A stretch of 7,785 bases of DNA from an uncultured Bacilli bacterium (lineage in GTDB: Bacteria > Bacillota_I > Bacilli_A > RF39 > UBA660): assembly GCA_947626215.1 (NCBI GenBank), contig CANQRJ010000065.1, forward strand, positions 1 through 7,785. Direction: 5' to 3'. The first letter of the stretch is position 1; the number at the start of each line of letters is the position of its first letter. The notes below the pieces were generated by a model. It was not told the DNA's origin. It saw only the letters and a list, made by a program, of their open reading frames with translations, and made no database searches. The translations under genes and the position numbers were made by a program. This document shows positions 1 through 6,323 of the stretch, in pieces.

Positions 1-26
1 ACCCCCCCCCCAACTTTCTTTTCCAT
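1..26 (-). CDS. 5' end of an unidentified protein gene (partial, runs off left edge)
   Basis: Only about eight codons are present: ATG at 24-26 followed by Glu-Lys-Lys-Val and then a pure GGG (Gly) run. The start is supported by AAGGAGG (38-44 on the minus strand), the best Shine-Dalgarno sequence in the window, 11 nt upstream of the ATG, and by a plausible promoter at 67-95. The product cannot be identified. The G10 run from the fifth codon is unlike the surrounding AT-rich DNA and would make frame depend on tract length. It could be a real contingency tract or a sequencing or assembly artefact at a contig end. Confidence 0.5.
2..11. repeat. Homopolymer tract C10 (G10 on minus strand)
   Basis: Ten consecutive C on the plus strand, bounded by A at position 1 and AA at 12-13. 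It lies within the first codons of the partial minus-strand gene. Such a tract is highly unusual in DNA this AT-rich. Confidence 0.9.
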
Positions 27-66
27 ACTTTTGAGGGCCTCCTTAGTTTCTCTATTTCTATATTCA

Positions 67-95
67 ATTCTACATGAAAAATCTCTCTTTTGCAA
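67..95 (-). promoter_or_regulatory. Sigma-A-like promoter of the left-edge partial gene
   Basis: On the minus strand, TTGCAA (90-95) is separated by exactly 17 bp from TAGAAT (67-72), giving 4/6 and 5/6 matches to consensus. Transcription would start near position 60, ahead of the AAGGAGG site at 38-44. The -35 element sits in the loop and stem of the preceding operon's terminator, so the intergenic region is very compact. The call rests on consensus only. Confidence 0.45.
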
Positions 96-108
96 GAGAG
101 AATTTTTT
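77..108 (-). terminator. Bidirectional Rho-independent terminator ending the mtaB-recD2 operon
   Basis: A perfect 8-bp stem, TCTCTCTT (82-89) with AAGAGAGA (94-101), has a 4-nt loop. It is followed by five U on the minus strand (77-81) and by T6 on the plus strand (103-108), so it can work in both directions. It begins immediately after the TAA of the 55-aa gene, whose stop is at 107-109. Confidence 0.85.
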
Positions 109-274
109 ACTTCATTTTATTTTTCATGTCATCTAAGGCTAGGTTTGCATTATCCATTGCTTTATTTAACATTTTGTTTGCATTTTTCTTAGTATTAGGA
201 TTCATCATCATATAAGCAGAAAGACCCATACCACTAGCCATACCAATTCCAAGTCCAATCATCATATTTTTCAT
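107..274 (-). CDS. 55-aa methionine-rich single-pass membrane protein (YtxH-like, unknown function)
   Basis: A 55-residue protein starting at ATG 272-274, with GAGGTGA (280-286) five nucleotides upstream and TAA at 107-109. Residues 4-24 form a hydrophobic, glycine-spaced segment (GLGIGMASGMG), which looks like a glycine-zipper transmembrane helix. An NPNTKK turn and a polar, amphipathic, Lys/Asn-rich helix follow to the C-terminus. Twelve of 55 residues are methionine. The layout, a short Gly-rich anchor plus a charged cytoplasmic helix, resembles small YtxH-type proteins of Firmicutes, but this is resemblance only and no function is claimed. The gene starts 40 nt after recD2 and is followed directly by the operon terminator, so it is probably the last gene of the operon. 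Good ribosome binding site, complete frame and terminator placement make it a real gene despite its size. Confidence 0.8.
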   Translation of the reverse strand: MKNMMIGLGIGMASGMGLSAYMMMNPNTKKNANKMLNKAMDNANLALDDMKNKMK

Positions 275-314
275 ACATTTCACCTCATTTATAGTATGGT
301 AAAAACTTAACTTT

Positions 315-2510
315 TTAGTTTTCCAATCCTTTCCATATAAGAAGTAATTTATTTAAAAGTGAAGTTTTTCGATTATTTGAATAATCATTATGAATAGCCA
401 TTAAAAAAGCTTCTTTTTCACCCAAAATCATTAGACATTGTTTAGCTCTAGATACTCCAGTATAAATAAGTTTATTATATAACATATGATGGTAATTTTT
501 GGTAATAGGAAGAAGTACAATAGGAAATTCACTTCCTTGGCTTTTATGTATTGTAATAGCATAAGCATGCTTAATACTTATTAAATCTTGAGTTTGATAA
601 CTGACAAGATTTCCATCAAAATCAATAATTACTTCAGTATGTTTTTTAGGGAGTAATACTTCTTTAATTGATTCAATATAACCAATATCTCCATTATATA
701 CATTAGCTTCTGGATTATTTACAAGTTGTAACACTTTATCCTTTTCACGATAAACTGTATCAAAATATGTAATTTCTTTTTTAGAAGGATCATGTGGATT
801 AAAAAGATCTTGAAGTAAAGGATTTAAATTATCAATTCCATTTTCTCCTTTATACATCGGCGCTAGAATTTGAATATCGTCTACTTTAAGGCCCCTTTCA
901 ATACTTTTTTCAATCACTTGTTTTAACATATTTTTCAAACTTTTACTATCACAAGGCAAAAAATTATAATCATCCTTTTTTTCTAAATAAGATTCACTTA
1001 ATTGATGCTCTTTAATCTCTTTAGCAAGAATTGGAATATAAGAATTATCACTTTGACGATAGATGGTTTCTAAAGAAGTATAAGAAAAAAGTTTAGAATT
1101 CACAAGATCATTTAAAACAAGACCTGCCCCCACACTAGGAAGTTGAAAAGTATCACCCACCAAAACTAACTGAGCTTGATCCTCTATTCCTTTTAATAAA
1201 GAAGAAAACAAATAAGTATCGATCATACTCGTTTCGTCGACAATAATTAATTTTTGATGATTTTTATTATATTCATTTACTGCAAAGTCATTCGTATCTT
1301 TGTTCCATTTTAAATACCGATGAATCGTCATAGCAGGAAGATTCGTACTCATAGCAAGTTTTTTGGCCGCGCGTCCCGTAGGCGCTATTAAAGCAATATG
1401 AGTAAGAGTATCAATAGGAGATAATTGATAAATTTCAATATATAATTTAGTAATTGCATTGACAATCGTTGTTTTTCCAGTTCCTGGACCTCCAGAAATA
1501 ATAGAAATAGGATTTAAAATTGCTTCTTTAATAGCCGTTTTTTGATCTTTATTATAATGGACTCCTAATAATTCTTCTAATTTTTTTATCTTATCATCAA
1601 CAAGAGAAATATTTTTTTTAGAATGAAAAGCCATTTTCTTTAAATCTCGAGCAATATCCATTTCCATATCAAAATATTTTTTTAAATAAATCTTATCCTC
1701 ATCTTGAATAATTTCTTCTTGATCTAAAATAGGCTCCAAATCTTTTGGCTCTAATAAAATTTTAAAATTGGATTTTAAAGCATTTAAAATAGTATCTATA
1801 TCATAATAAACATCCCCCGTAGTATTACTTAAAATTTCCATAGATTCTTTCGTACATTCTTTTAATCTTACCATATCATAAGAGTCATGTGTTTCCAAAA
1901 AAATTTTATCTAATTTATTAAAATTCACAAAATTTTTAAAATAATAAATATTTTCTTCTAAATATATTAAAGCTTTTTCATGATATTCTTTCACAAGACG
2001 TGTAGATTCGGCCATAGAAAAGCCTTTATTTTTAAGAGTAATTAAAATATCATCTACTTGTGAATAAGATAAAACACTTAAATAAATATTCGTTGCCTTT
2101 TTCTCTGTCATATTAGGTACTAAAAACAAATTGCTTTTATTTTCCTTAATTAAAAGAAGAGCTTTATCTCCTAAAGTATCTACAATTTGTTTAGCCGTCT
2201 TAAGACCACATCCTTTAATCAAAGGACTCGATAAAAATTCAATAATCGCATCTTTATCTTCAGGAATCTTTTTTTCATAACTATCAAATTTAAACTGATA
2301 CCCATATCGATCATGTTTTTGATAAGTTCCATGTAAAATATAAGTATCTTCTTCGTTGACGTCGGCAATAAGGCCAGTAATAGTAATAGTTTTATGAATC
2401 AGATCCTCTAGTTCACTTTCTTTCGCGTCTTTTACTTTAAAAATACCTACAAAAAAACCAGATTCACTAGAAAAGATTTTATTCCGAATTTTTCCCTCAA
2501 TTGTCTGCAT
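315..2510 (-). CDS. recD2: RecD2-like ATP-dependent 5'-3' DNA helicase
   Basis: A superfamily 1B helicase of the RecD2 (YrrC) type, which acts in DNA repair without RecB/RecC. From the chosen start (731 aa) it shows an N-terminal OB-like region (about 1-80), a helix-hairpin-helix region with GCGLKTAKQIV near 100-110, Walker A GGPGTGKTT (340-348), Walker B VDETSMID (424-431, D425/E426), motif III GDTFQLPS (452-459), IHKSQGSEF (654-662) and the C-terminal YTGVSRA with arginine finger R688. Length and domain order fit RecD2; the long N-terminus separates it from RecBCD-type RecD. I chose ATG 2508-2510 because AGGTGG (2516-2521) lies five nucleotides upstream. A GTG at 2517-2519 would give three more residues but lies inside that ribosome binding site. 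It follows the 128-aa gene by 33 nt and precedes the 55-aa gene by 40 nt, consistent with co-transcription. Confidence 0.93.
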   Translation of the reverse strand: MQTIEGKIRNKIFSSESGFFVGIFKVKDAKESELEDLIHKTITITGLIADVNEEDTYILHGTYQKHDRYGYQFKFDSYEKKIPEDKDAIIEFLSSPLIKGCGLKTAKQIVDTLGDKALLLIKENKSNLFLVPNMTEKKATNIYLSVLSYSQVDDILITLKNKGFSMAESTRLVKEYHEKALIYLEENIYYFKNFVNFNKLDKIFLETHDSYDMVRLKECTKESMEILSNTTGDVYYDIDTILNALKSNFKILLEPKDLEPILDQEEIIQDEDKIYLKKYFDMEMDIARDLKKMAFHSKKNISLVDDKIKKLEELLGVHYNKDQKTAIKEAILNPISIISGGPGTGKTTIVNAITKLYIEIYQLSPIDTLTHIALIAPTGRAAKKLAMSTNLPAMTIHRYLKWNKDTNDFAVNEYNKNHQKLIIVDETSMIDTYLFSSLLKGIEDQAQLVLVGDTFQLPSVGAGLVLNDLVNSKLFSYTSLETIYRQSDNSYIPILAKEIKEHQLSESYLEKKDDYNFLPCDSKSLKNMLKQVIEKSIERGLKVDDIQILAPMYKGENGIDNLNPLLQDLFNPHDPSKKEITYFDTVYREKDKVLQLVNNPEANVYNGDIGYIESIKEVLLPKKHTEVIIDFDGNLVSYQTQDLISIKHAYAITIHKSQGSEFPIVLLPITKNYHHMLYNKLIYTGVSRAKQCLMILGEKEAFLMAIHNDYSNNRKTSLLNKLLLIWKGLEN

Positions 2511-2543
2511 TTTTACCACCTACTTTTTTAAAAGAAAAAAAGA

Positions 2544-2930
2544 TTACGAACTGTGGTAACCTAATAAATATAGCCGATAAACTAAATCATCATAATAAGA
2601 ATTAATATATGGATCATTTCTTTTTTTGGCCTCATTTATATAATACCAAAGTTGATATAAAGTATTATACTCGGTAATCCGACTATTTCTTTCATTTTCA
2701 TCTTTTGAATCTTTCATTTTTTTATAATAATCATTTAATGATGTCATAATAAATGTATCTAATAAATTATAATTCACTCGTCCCACAGAAAGAACCACTC
2801 TTAAATTTGTCCGTTCCATTGGTCTTTTAGTTTTTCTTTTAAAATCAAAATTTGTATTAATATTTAAAATTCCCTTTACGATTCCATTATCTAACCATTG
2901 TAAAGACTTTGAAGTAGCATATTGAAACAT
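2544..2930 (-). CDS. Conserved-looking 128-aa tyrosine-rich protein of unknown function
   Basis: Not recognised. The protein is soluble-looking, with no signal peptide or membrane segment. Fourteen of 128 residues are tyrosine, concentrated in the second half (for example LYQLWYYINEAKK and YINSYYDDLVYRLYLLGY). The N-terminal half (about 15-55) looks beta-rich and basic (FKRKTKRPMERTNLRVVLSV). The C-terminal half (about 58-125) looks all-helical with a charged loop, KDSKDENERNSR. ATG 2928-2930 has GGGGTGA (2937-2943) six nucleotides upstream. It lies between mtaB (82-nt gap, no clear terminator) and recD2 (33-nt gap), so it is probably co-transcribed with both. Position beside a repair helicase and a tRNA-modifying enzyme could hint at a nucleic-acid role, but gene order alone does not show this. 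Confidence 0.75.
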   Translation of the reverse strand: MFQYATSKSLQWLDNGIVKGILNINTNFDFKRKTKRPMERTNLRVVLSVGRVNYNLLDTFIMTSLNDYYKKMKDSKDENERNSRITEYNTLYQLWYYINEAKKRNDPYINSYYDDLVYRLYLLGYHSS

Positions 2931-3012
2931 TTTAAATCACCCCGTTACCTTCTTTTAATAATTCTATCAAATTTTCTGTACAAATGCTATTACTTTTCAC
3001 TAAAATTTAAAA

Positions 3013-4293
3013 TTAATTAGATACGGTTTCTTTCACTTCTTCTCCGATCAAAGTTTTTCCATCAATACCCACTATTTTTAATGGAACCATAGTATTATTT
3101 GGAATTCTTTTTGCAACTTGAACTCTTAAATAATTATCTGTAAGACCACTACTCACATCATTCTCTTTTTCAATTAATACTTCTACAGTTTGACCAATAA
3201 ACTTTTTAGCATAACAAATTTCTAATTCTTCTGATAATTTACACAATTCTTTAGACCTTTGTTTTTTTAGAACATCATTCACCTGATTTGTCATAGCCGC
3301 AGCAATAGTGCCATTTCTTTTAGAAAAAGGAAAGACATGAATTTTACTAAACTCTATTTTTTTAGAAAAATCGACTGTTTTTTGAAAGAGTTCTTGTGTT
3401 TCATAAGGATGTCCAACAATAATATCAGTTGTAATAGATACACGTGGACAAATTTCTCGAATTTTTTTAATCGTATTTTCAAAAAAAGAGAGATTATATT
3501 TTCTTTTCATTTTCTTTAAAATTTCATCAGATCCTGCTTGTAAAGGAATATGAAAATGAGGGCAAATTTTAGGATTTTCTTTAAATTCTTTTAAAAACTT
3601 ATCCGTGATTTCAGTTACTTCAATAGAAGAAATACGGATTCTTTTTAAATCTGGAATTTTACTTGCTTCATGAATTAAATCCGTTAAATCATATCCATTA
3701 CTTTCATAAGAGCCTGTATGAATTCCAGTGAAGACAATTTCTTTATGATACTTTGACAATTCTTTTATTTCATCTAAAGCTAATTGAAAATCTTTACATC
3801 TTTGAACTCCTCTTACATGGGGAATAATACAATAACTGCAAAAATTATTACAACCATCTTGAATTTTTAAAAAAGCTCTAGTATGAGTCGTAAATTGTTT
3901 TACTTTCATATCTTCAAAAGGAAGCTCTCTTGTTTGATTTAATTCAACAATAGGCTTTTTAGTTTTAATAAATTCTTGAATCAAGTCTACAATTTTACTT
4001 TTATCCTTATTTCCAAGTAAAATATCAATACCATAATTTCCATAAATATGTTCTCTATTTTCAGAAGCACATCCACAGACGACTAAAATTGCATTCTCAT
4101 GTTTTTTTCGAAAACGATATACCATATCAATTGACTTATGATCAGCCACATTGGTCACGGTGCAAGTATTTACTATAATAATAGTTGGATTTTCTTTAGA
4201 ATAAGTAAACCCATGTTCAAGCATTTTTTCTTGCATGACTTCTGATTCATAAGTATTAACTTTACATCCTAAAGTATAAATATAAAAAGTCAT
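3013..4293 (-). CDS. mtaB: tRNA N6-threonylcarbamoyladenosine (t6A) methylthiotransferase MtaB
   Basis: A radical SAM methylthiotransferase that adds a methylthio group to t6A37 (giving ms2t6A), in Bacillus on tRNA-Lys(UUU), which stabilises codon-anticodon pairing. The 426-aa protein has the full three-domain layout. The N-terminal methylthiotransferase domain has cluster-binding cysteines C10 (TLGCKVN), C44 (NTCTVTN) and C75 (CGCAS). The radical SAM core has CxxxCxxC at C148, C152 and C155 (DGCNNFCSYCIIPHVRG), HIPLQAGSDEIL (248-259) and VFPFSKRNGT (320-329). A C-terminal TRAM domain spans about 364-423. TLGCKVN and the NTCTVTN form fit MtaB better than MiaB. DIIVGHPYE (290-298) differs from the usual GFPGE form. 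ATG 4291-4293 has AAGGAG (4302-4307) eight nucleotides upstream. It is probably the first gene of the operon. Confidence 0.93.
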   Translation of the reverse strand: MTFYIYTLGCKVNTYESEVMQEKMLEHGFTYSKENPTIIIVNTCTVTNVADHKSIDMVYRFRKKHENAILVVCGCASENREHIYGNYGIDILLGNKDKSKIVDLIQEFIKTKKPIVELNQTRELPFEDMKVKQFTTHTRAFLKIQDGCNNFCSYCIIPHVRGVQRCKDFQLALDEIKELSKYHKEIVFTGIHTGSYESNGYDLTDLIHEASKIPDLKRIRISSIEVTEITDKFLKEFKENPKICPHFHIPLQAGSDEILKKMKRKYNLSFFENTIKKIREICPRVSITTDIIVGHPYETQELFQKTVDFSKKIEFSKIHVFPFSKRNGTIAAAMTNQVNDVLKKQRSKELCKLSEELEICYAKKFIGQTVEVLIEKENDVSSGLTDNYLRVQVAKRIPNNTMVPLKIVGIDGKTLIGEEVKETVSN

Positions 4294-4315
4294 AAAATCA
4301 ACTCCTTGCTCAATT

Positions 4316-4321
4316 ATTATA
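4316..4321 (-). promoter_or_regulatory. Possible -10 element for mtaB operon
   Basis: A perfect TATAAT on the minus strand lies in the gap between the terminator at 4334-4357 and mtaB. No convincing -35 is seen at 16-18 bp spacing (17 bp upstream reads TAGTTT), and the region is AT-rich, so chance occurrence is possible. A promoter is expected here because the upstream gene ends in a terminator. Confidence 0.35.
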
Positions 4322-4333
4322 ATAAAATATTTG

Positions 4334-4357
4334 AAAAAAAACTAGATATTCTAGTTT
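4334..4357 (-). terminator. Rho-independent terminator overlapping the stop codon of the 175-aa gene
   Basis: On the minus strand AAACTAGA (4350-4357) pairs with TCTAGTTT (4339-4346) over a 3-nt loop, and is followed by U-rich sequence (4334-4338). The stem is AU-rich and so modest in strength. The gene's TAG stop (4351-4353) lies inside the 5' arm. Confidence 0.65.
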
Positions 4358-4878
4358 AATAATTCATTTAATCTTTGTAAAGTTTTTAAAAATTCTTCTT
4401 CTTTTTCATATGAAAACAATTGAATAGACGAAGAAGGTTTAATATCTACTTCAACCCTTGGTTCATTATGCGCAAAAGAAGACGATGCTTCATTTAAAGA
4501 AATTCTTTTGACCGGTATTAAATCATCGACCATTTCCTCTTTATCATAATTAATAACATTCTTAGTAGAATTAATTAATTCATCATAACTAATAATTGCT
4601 TTCTTTTCTTGTTCTTCTTCATAAGCAGTCATATCAATTAATGGTTCTGGTTTTTCATCTATAGTATTTACGATAGTTTGTAAATCAAGATCTTCTTGTA
4701 AAGGAAAATCGAATTGATTTTTATTTTCCTCTTCTGTCATTTTTTCATCTTGTTCTTCTTTTATTACATAAATAAGTGATACGATTAACATAATTAACAC
4801 AATCACTGCAAAATATAAAATATAATCTATAAAAGATAAACTCGTAAGAATATTCCACATATCAGTCAAAAAATTCAT
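4351..4878 (-). CDS. 175-aa single-pass membrane protein with acidic cytoplasmic tail, unknown function
   Basis: No function is recognised. Residues about 17-39 form one strongly hydrophobic helix (YILYFAVIVLIMLIVSLIYV), followed by K40 and a long acidic, hydrophilic tail (about 40-175), so the tail is probably cytoplasmic. Within the tail, DLQTIVNTIDE (66-76), YEEEQEKKAIISYDELI (86-102) and a short amphipathic C-terminal helix, EEFLKTLQRLNELLN (161-175), look like conserved short motifs in otherwise low-complexity sequence. Such an anchored, mostly disordered tail with short linear motifs suits a scaffold or recruitment role, but this is inference. ATG 4876-4878 has AGAGGTGG (4888-4895) nine nucleotides upstream. 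It appears monocistronic, with a candidate promoter at 4902-4931 and its TAG stop inside the terminator stem. Confidence 0.85.
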   Translation of the reverse strand: MNFLTDMWNILTSLSFIDYILYFAVIVLIMLIVSLIYVIKEEQDEKMTEEENKNQFDFPLQEDLDLQTIVNTIDEKPEPLIDMTAYEEEQEKKAIISYDELINSTKNVINYDKEEMVDDLIPVKRISLNEASSSFAHNEPRVEVDIKPSSSIQLFSYEKEEEFLKTLQRLNELLN

Positions 4879-4901
4879 AAGTTTATACCACCTCTACAAA
4901 T

Positions 4902-4931
4902 AGTTTACCAAAAAATACAAAAAATAGTCAA
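4902..4931 (-). promoter_or_regulatory. Candidate sigma-A promoter of the 175-aa gene
   Basis: On the minus strand TTGACT (4926-4931, 5/6 match) and TAAACT (4902-4907, 4/6 match) are separated by 18 bp. The -35 box is one arm of the inverted repeat at 4925-4943. Position and spacing are plausible; strength looks moderate. Confidence 0.5.
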
Positions 4932-4943
4932 CTATTTTGACTA
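4921..4943. repeat. Overlapping inverted repeats between the two envelope genes (operator-like and terminator-like)
   Basis: TAGTCAA (4925-4931) and TTGACTA (4937-4943) form perfect 7-bp arms around a 5-bp spacer. An alternative, mutually exclusive pairing is AAAATAG (4921-4927) with CTATTTT (4932-4938) over a 4-nt loop; on the minus strand it is followed by a T-rich stretch and so could weakly terminate the 403-aa gene. The first repeat covers the -35 box of the next gene, as an operator would. Confidence 0.6.
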
Positions 4944-4984
4944 CTTTACAATTTGTTATACAATAATTTAGTGATAATTTGACA

Positions 4985-6196
4985 CTATTTAGTTTCAATA
5001 ATATAAGGTTTTTCAAGGGTTCCTTCACCAGAAACCTTTACTTTTCTATTTAAAGTGATGACAGGTCTAACAAATAAACTGCTAGTTTCACTTTTATCCC
5101 TTTCTAAAGAACCATTAATTCCTATGGACATAAAATGAAAAACATTGTTATCTTTCTTATAAGGAGTCATCGTCCACCAAGAACTTTGTAAAGAATCAAT
5201 ATATAAATAATAATCTTTATTTTCTGTATCTCTTGAGCCCGCAAACATGGCTTCATCTGCCGTTAATAAAGCAATTTTTTTCGATAAGGTAGTTCCCCCA
5301 CATGCATTAGTGGGCATCTTATCATCAAAAATTCGAGAATTAGATAAAAATTCCATTTGATTATTTTCAGAAGAAATAATACTATCATCAAAACAATATA
5401 AAGTACTAACAATATAAGAATCTAAGTTTTCTAAATAAACTTGATAAAAGTTTTGTAAATGACTCGCTACAGGAGAAGTATTAAAATCAAAATTTTCATC
5501 ATTACTTGATTCTTTCATTTTCACAAGTTCTTCTGTTGTATTATTTAATATTAATTTTACAGTTTTATCTTCATTAATTTTTACAATTCTCCATAAAAGA
5601 TCACCAAAAGAAACATAATTATTCGTAACATTTCCTTTAAAATAATACATTTCCCCATATTGTTCTAATTTTTCAATTAAACCATCTTTTGTATCGTCTT
5701 CTTCCACTTTATTTTGTAAAAGAATCGTATTAGCAAAACTTTCATCCATTTCATCTAAATCTGTATCAATATCAAAAGAAATATCTTTTTTGTCTTCATT
5801 ATTCACTTTTAAAGTATAACGAATTGTTTCAAAAGGTTTAATTTCTTCTCTACTAATTAAATCTGTTTTATTAAAATTTTGATGAATAGGTTCAAAATTT
5901 TCTTTAGTAGAAGTAAATTCATAAAAAACACTTTCTTTTTCACCAGAAATATTGGTTAAATGTACATAAAATAAAAGAGGCACAGAAGACTGATTTGTCA
6001 CTGAAAATTCTAATTTTTCTTGATTTTTATATTTTTTTCCATTTAAATAATTGACAGATAAATCTCCATTAACATAAGTAATTCCAGAAATTTGTTCCTG
6101 TCTTCCTAAAAAAGATTGATATTGAAAAAAAATGAATAAACATAATAAAAAAGCACAAAAAACAATAACTAATGATAATTTATATTTTTTCTTCAT
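4985..6196 (-). CDS. 403-aa membrane-anchored extracellular protein with DUF6273-like C-terminal domain
   Basis: The N-terminus MKKKYK plus a hydrophobic helix (about 7-25) is a signal anchor or signal peptide without a lipobox, so most of the protein should lie outside the membrane. Residues about 36-150 look like a beta-rich Ig-like module (LEFSVTNQSSVPLLFYVHLTN is within it, 62-82). Residues about 180-400 carry YYFKGNVTNNYVSFGDLLWR (184-203), LLTADEAMFAG (310-320), WWTMTP (340-345) and RPVITLNRKVKVSGEGTLEK (377-396) followed by PYII. This resembles, from memory, the DUF6273-type / C-type-lectin-like surface proteins of uncultured Firmicutes; the family name is uncertain. C268 and C299 are the only extracellular cysteines and could form a disulphide. 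ATG 6194-6196 has AGAAGGGG (6205-6212) eight nucleotides upstream. It has its own strong promoter and appears monocistronic. The ligand or role is unknown. Confidence 0.85.
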   Translation of the reverse strand: MKKKYKLSLVIVFCAFLLCLFIFFQYQSFLGRQEQISGITYVNGDLSVNYLNGKKYKNQEKLEFSVTNQSSVPLLFYVHLTNISGEKESVFYEFTSTKENFEPIHQNFNKTDLISREEIKPFETIRYTLKVNNEDKKDISFDIDTDLDEMDESFANTILLQNKVEEDDTKDGLIEKLEQYGEMYYFKGNVTNNYVSFGDLLWRIVKINEDKTVKLILNNTTEELVKMKESSNDENFDFNTSPVASHLQNFYQVYLENLDSYIVSTLYCFDDSIISSENNQMEFLSNSRIFDDKMPTNACGGTTLSKKIALLTADEAMFAGSRDTENKDYYLYIDSLQSSWWTMTPYKKDNNVFHFMSIGINGSLERDKSETSSLFVRPVITLNRKVKVSGEGTLEKPYIIETK

Positions 6197-6219
6197 AAAA
6201 TTCGCCCCTTCTTATTTTA

Positions 6220-6248
6220 AGTATACGTTTTTCTAAAAAACTTGTCAA
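6220..6248 (-). promoter_or_regulatory. Strong sigma-A promoter of the 403-aa surface protein gene
   Basis: On the minus strand a perfect TTGACA (6243-6248) is separated by 17 bp from TATACT (6220-6225, 5/6 match). Transcription would begin near 6213, giving a very short leader that opens almost at the AGAAGGGG ribosome binding site. Confidence 0.8.
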
Positions 6249-6280
6249 TTTTGAACTTTTAAAAATTACAATTACTTAAC

Positions 6281-6323
6281 AAAAAAAGTATTATTTTCCT
6301 TTTTTGACTAAATAATACTTTTT
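6281..6323 (-). terminator. Rho-independent terminator of tyrS, stem begins inside the gene
   Basis: On the minus strand AAAAAGTATTATTT (6310-6323, coding) pairs perfectly over 14 bp with AAATAATACTTTTT (6283-6296), with a 13-nt loop holding the last codons, then continuing U (6281-6282). The TAA stop at 6291-6293 is in the 3' arm. The stem is AU-rich but long. Confidence 0.75.

Noticed and set aside
2511..2519. GTG start for recD2 three codons upstream of the ATG
   Set aside because: The GTG lies within the AGGTGG ribosome binding site (2516-2521) that is correctly spaced for the ATG at 2508-2510.
2931..3012. Terminator or small RNA between mtaB and the 128-aa gene
   Set aside because: Only weak A/T pairings are present with no stem followed by a U-run, and possible promoter hexamers (TTGTAC-N17-TATTAA) match consensus poorly.
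3337..3519. Plus-strand 60-aa open frame
   Set aside because: It lies wholly antisense inside mtaB, has no ribosome binding site or family features, and is composed of the complement of conserved radical SAM and Lys-rich codons.
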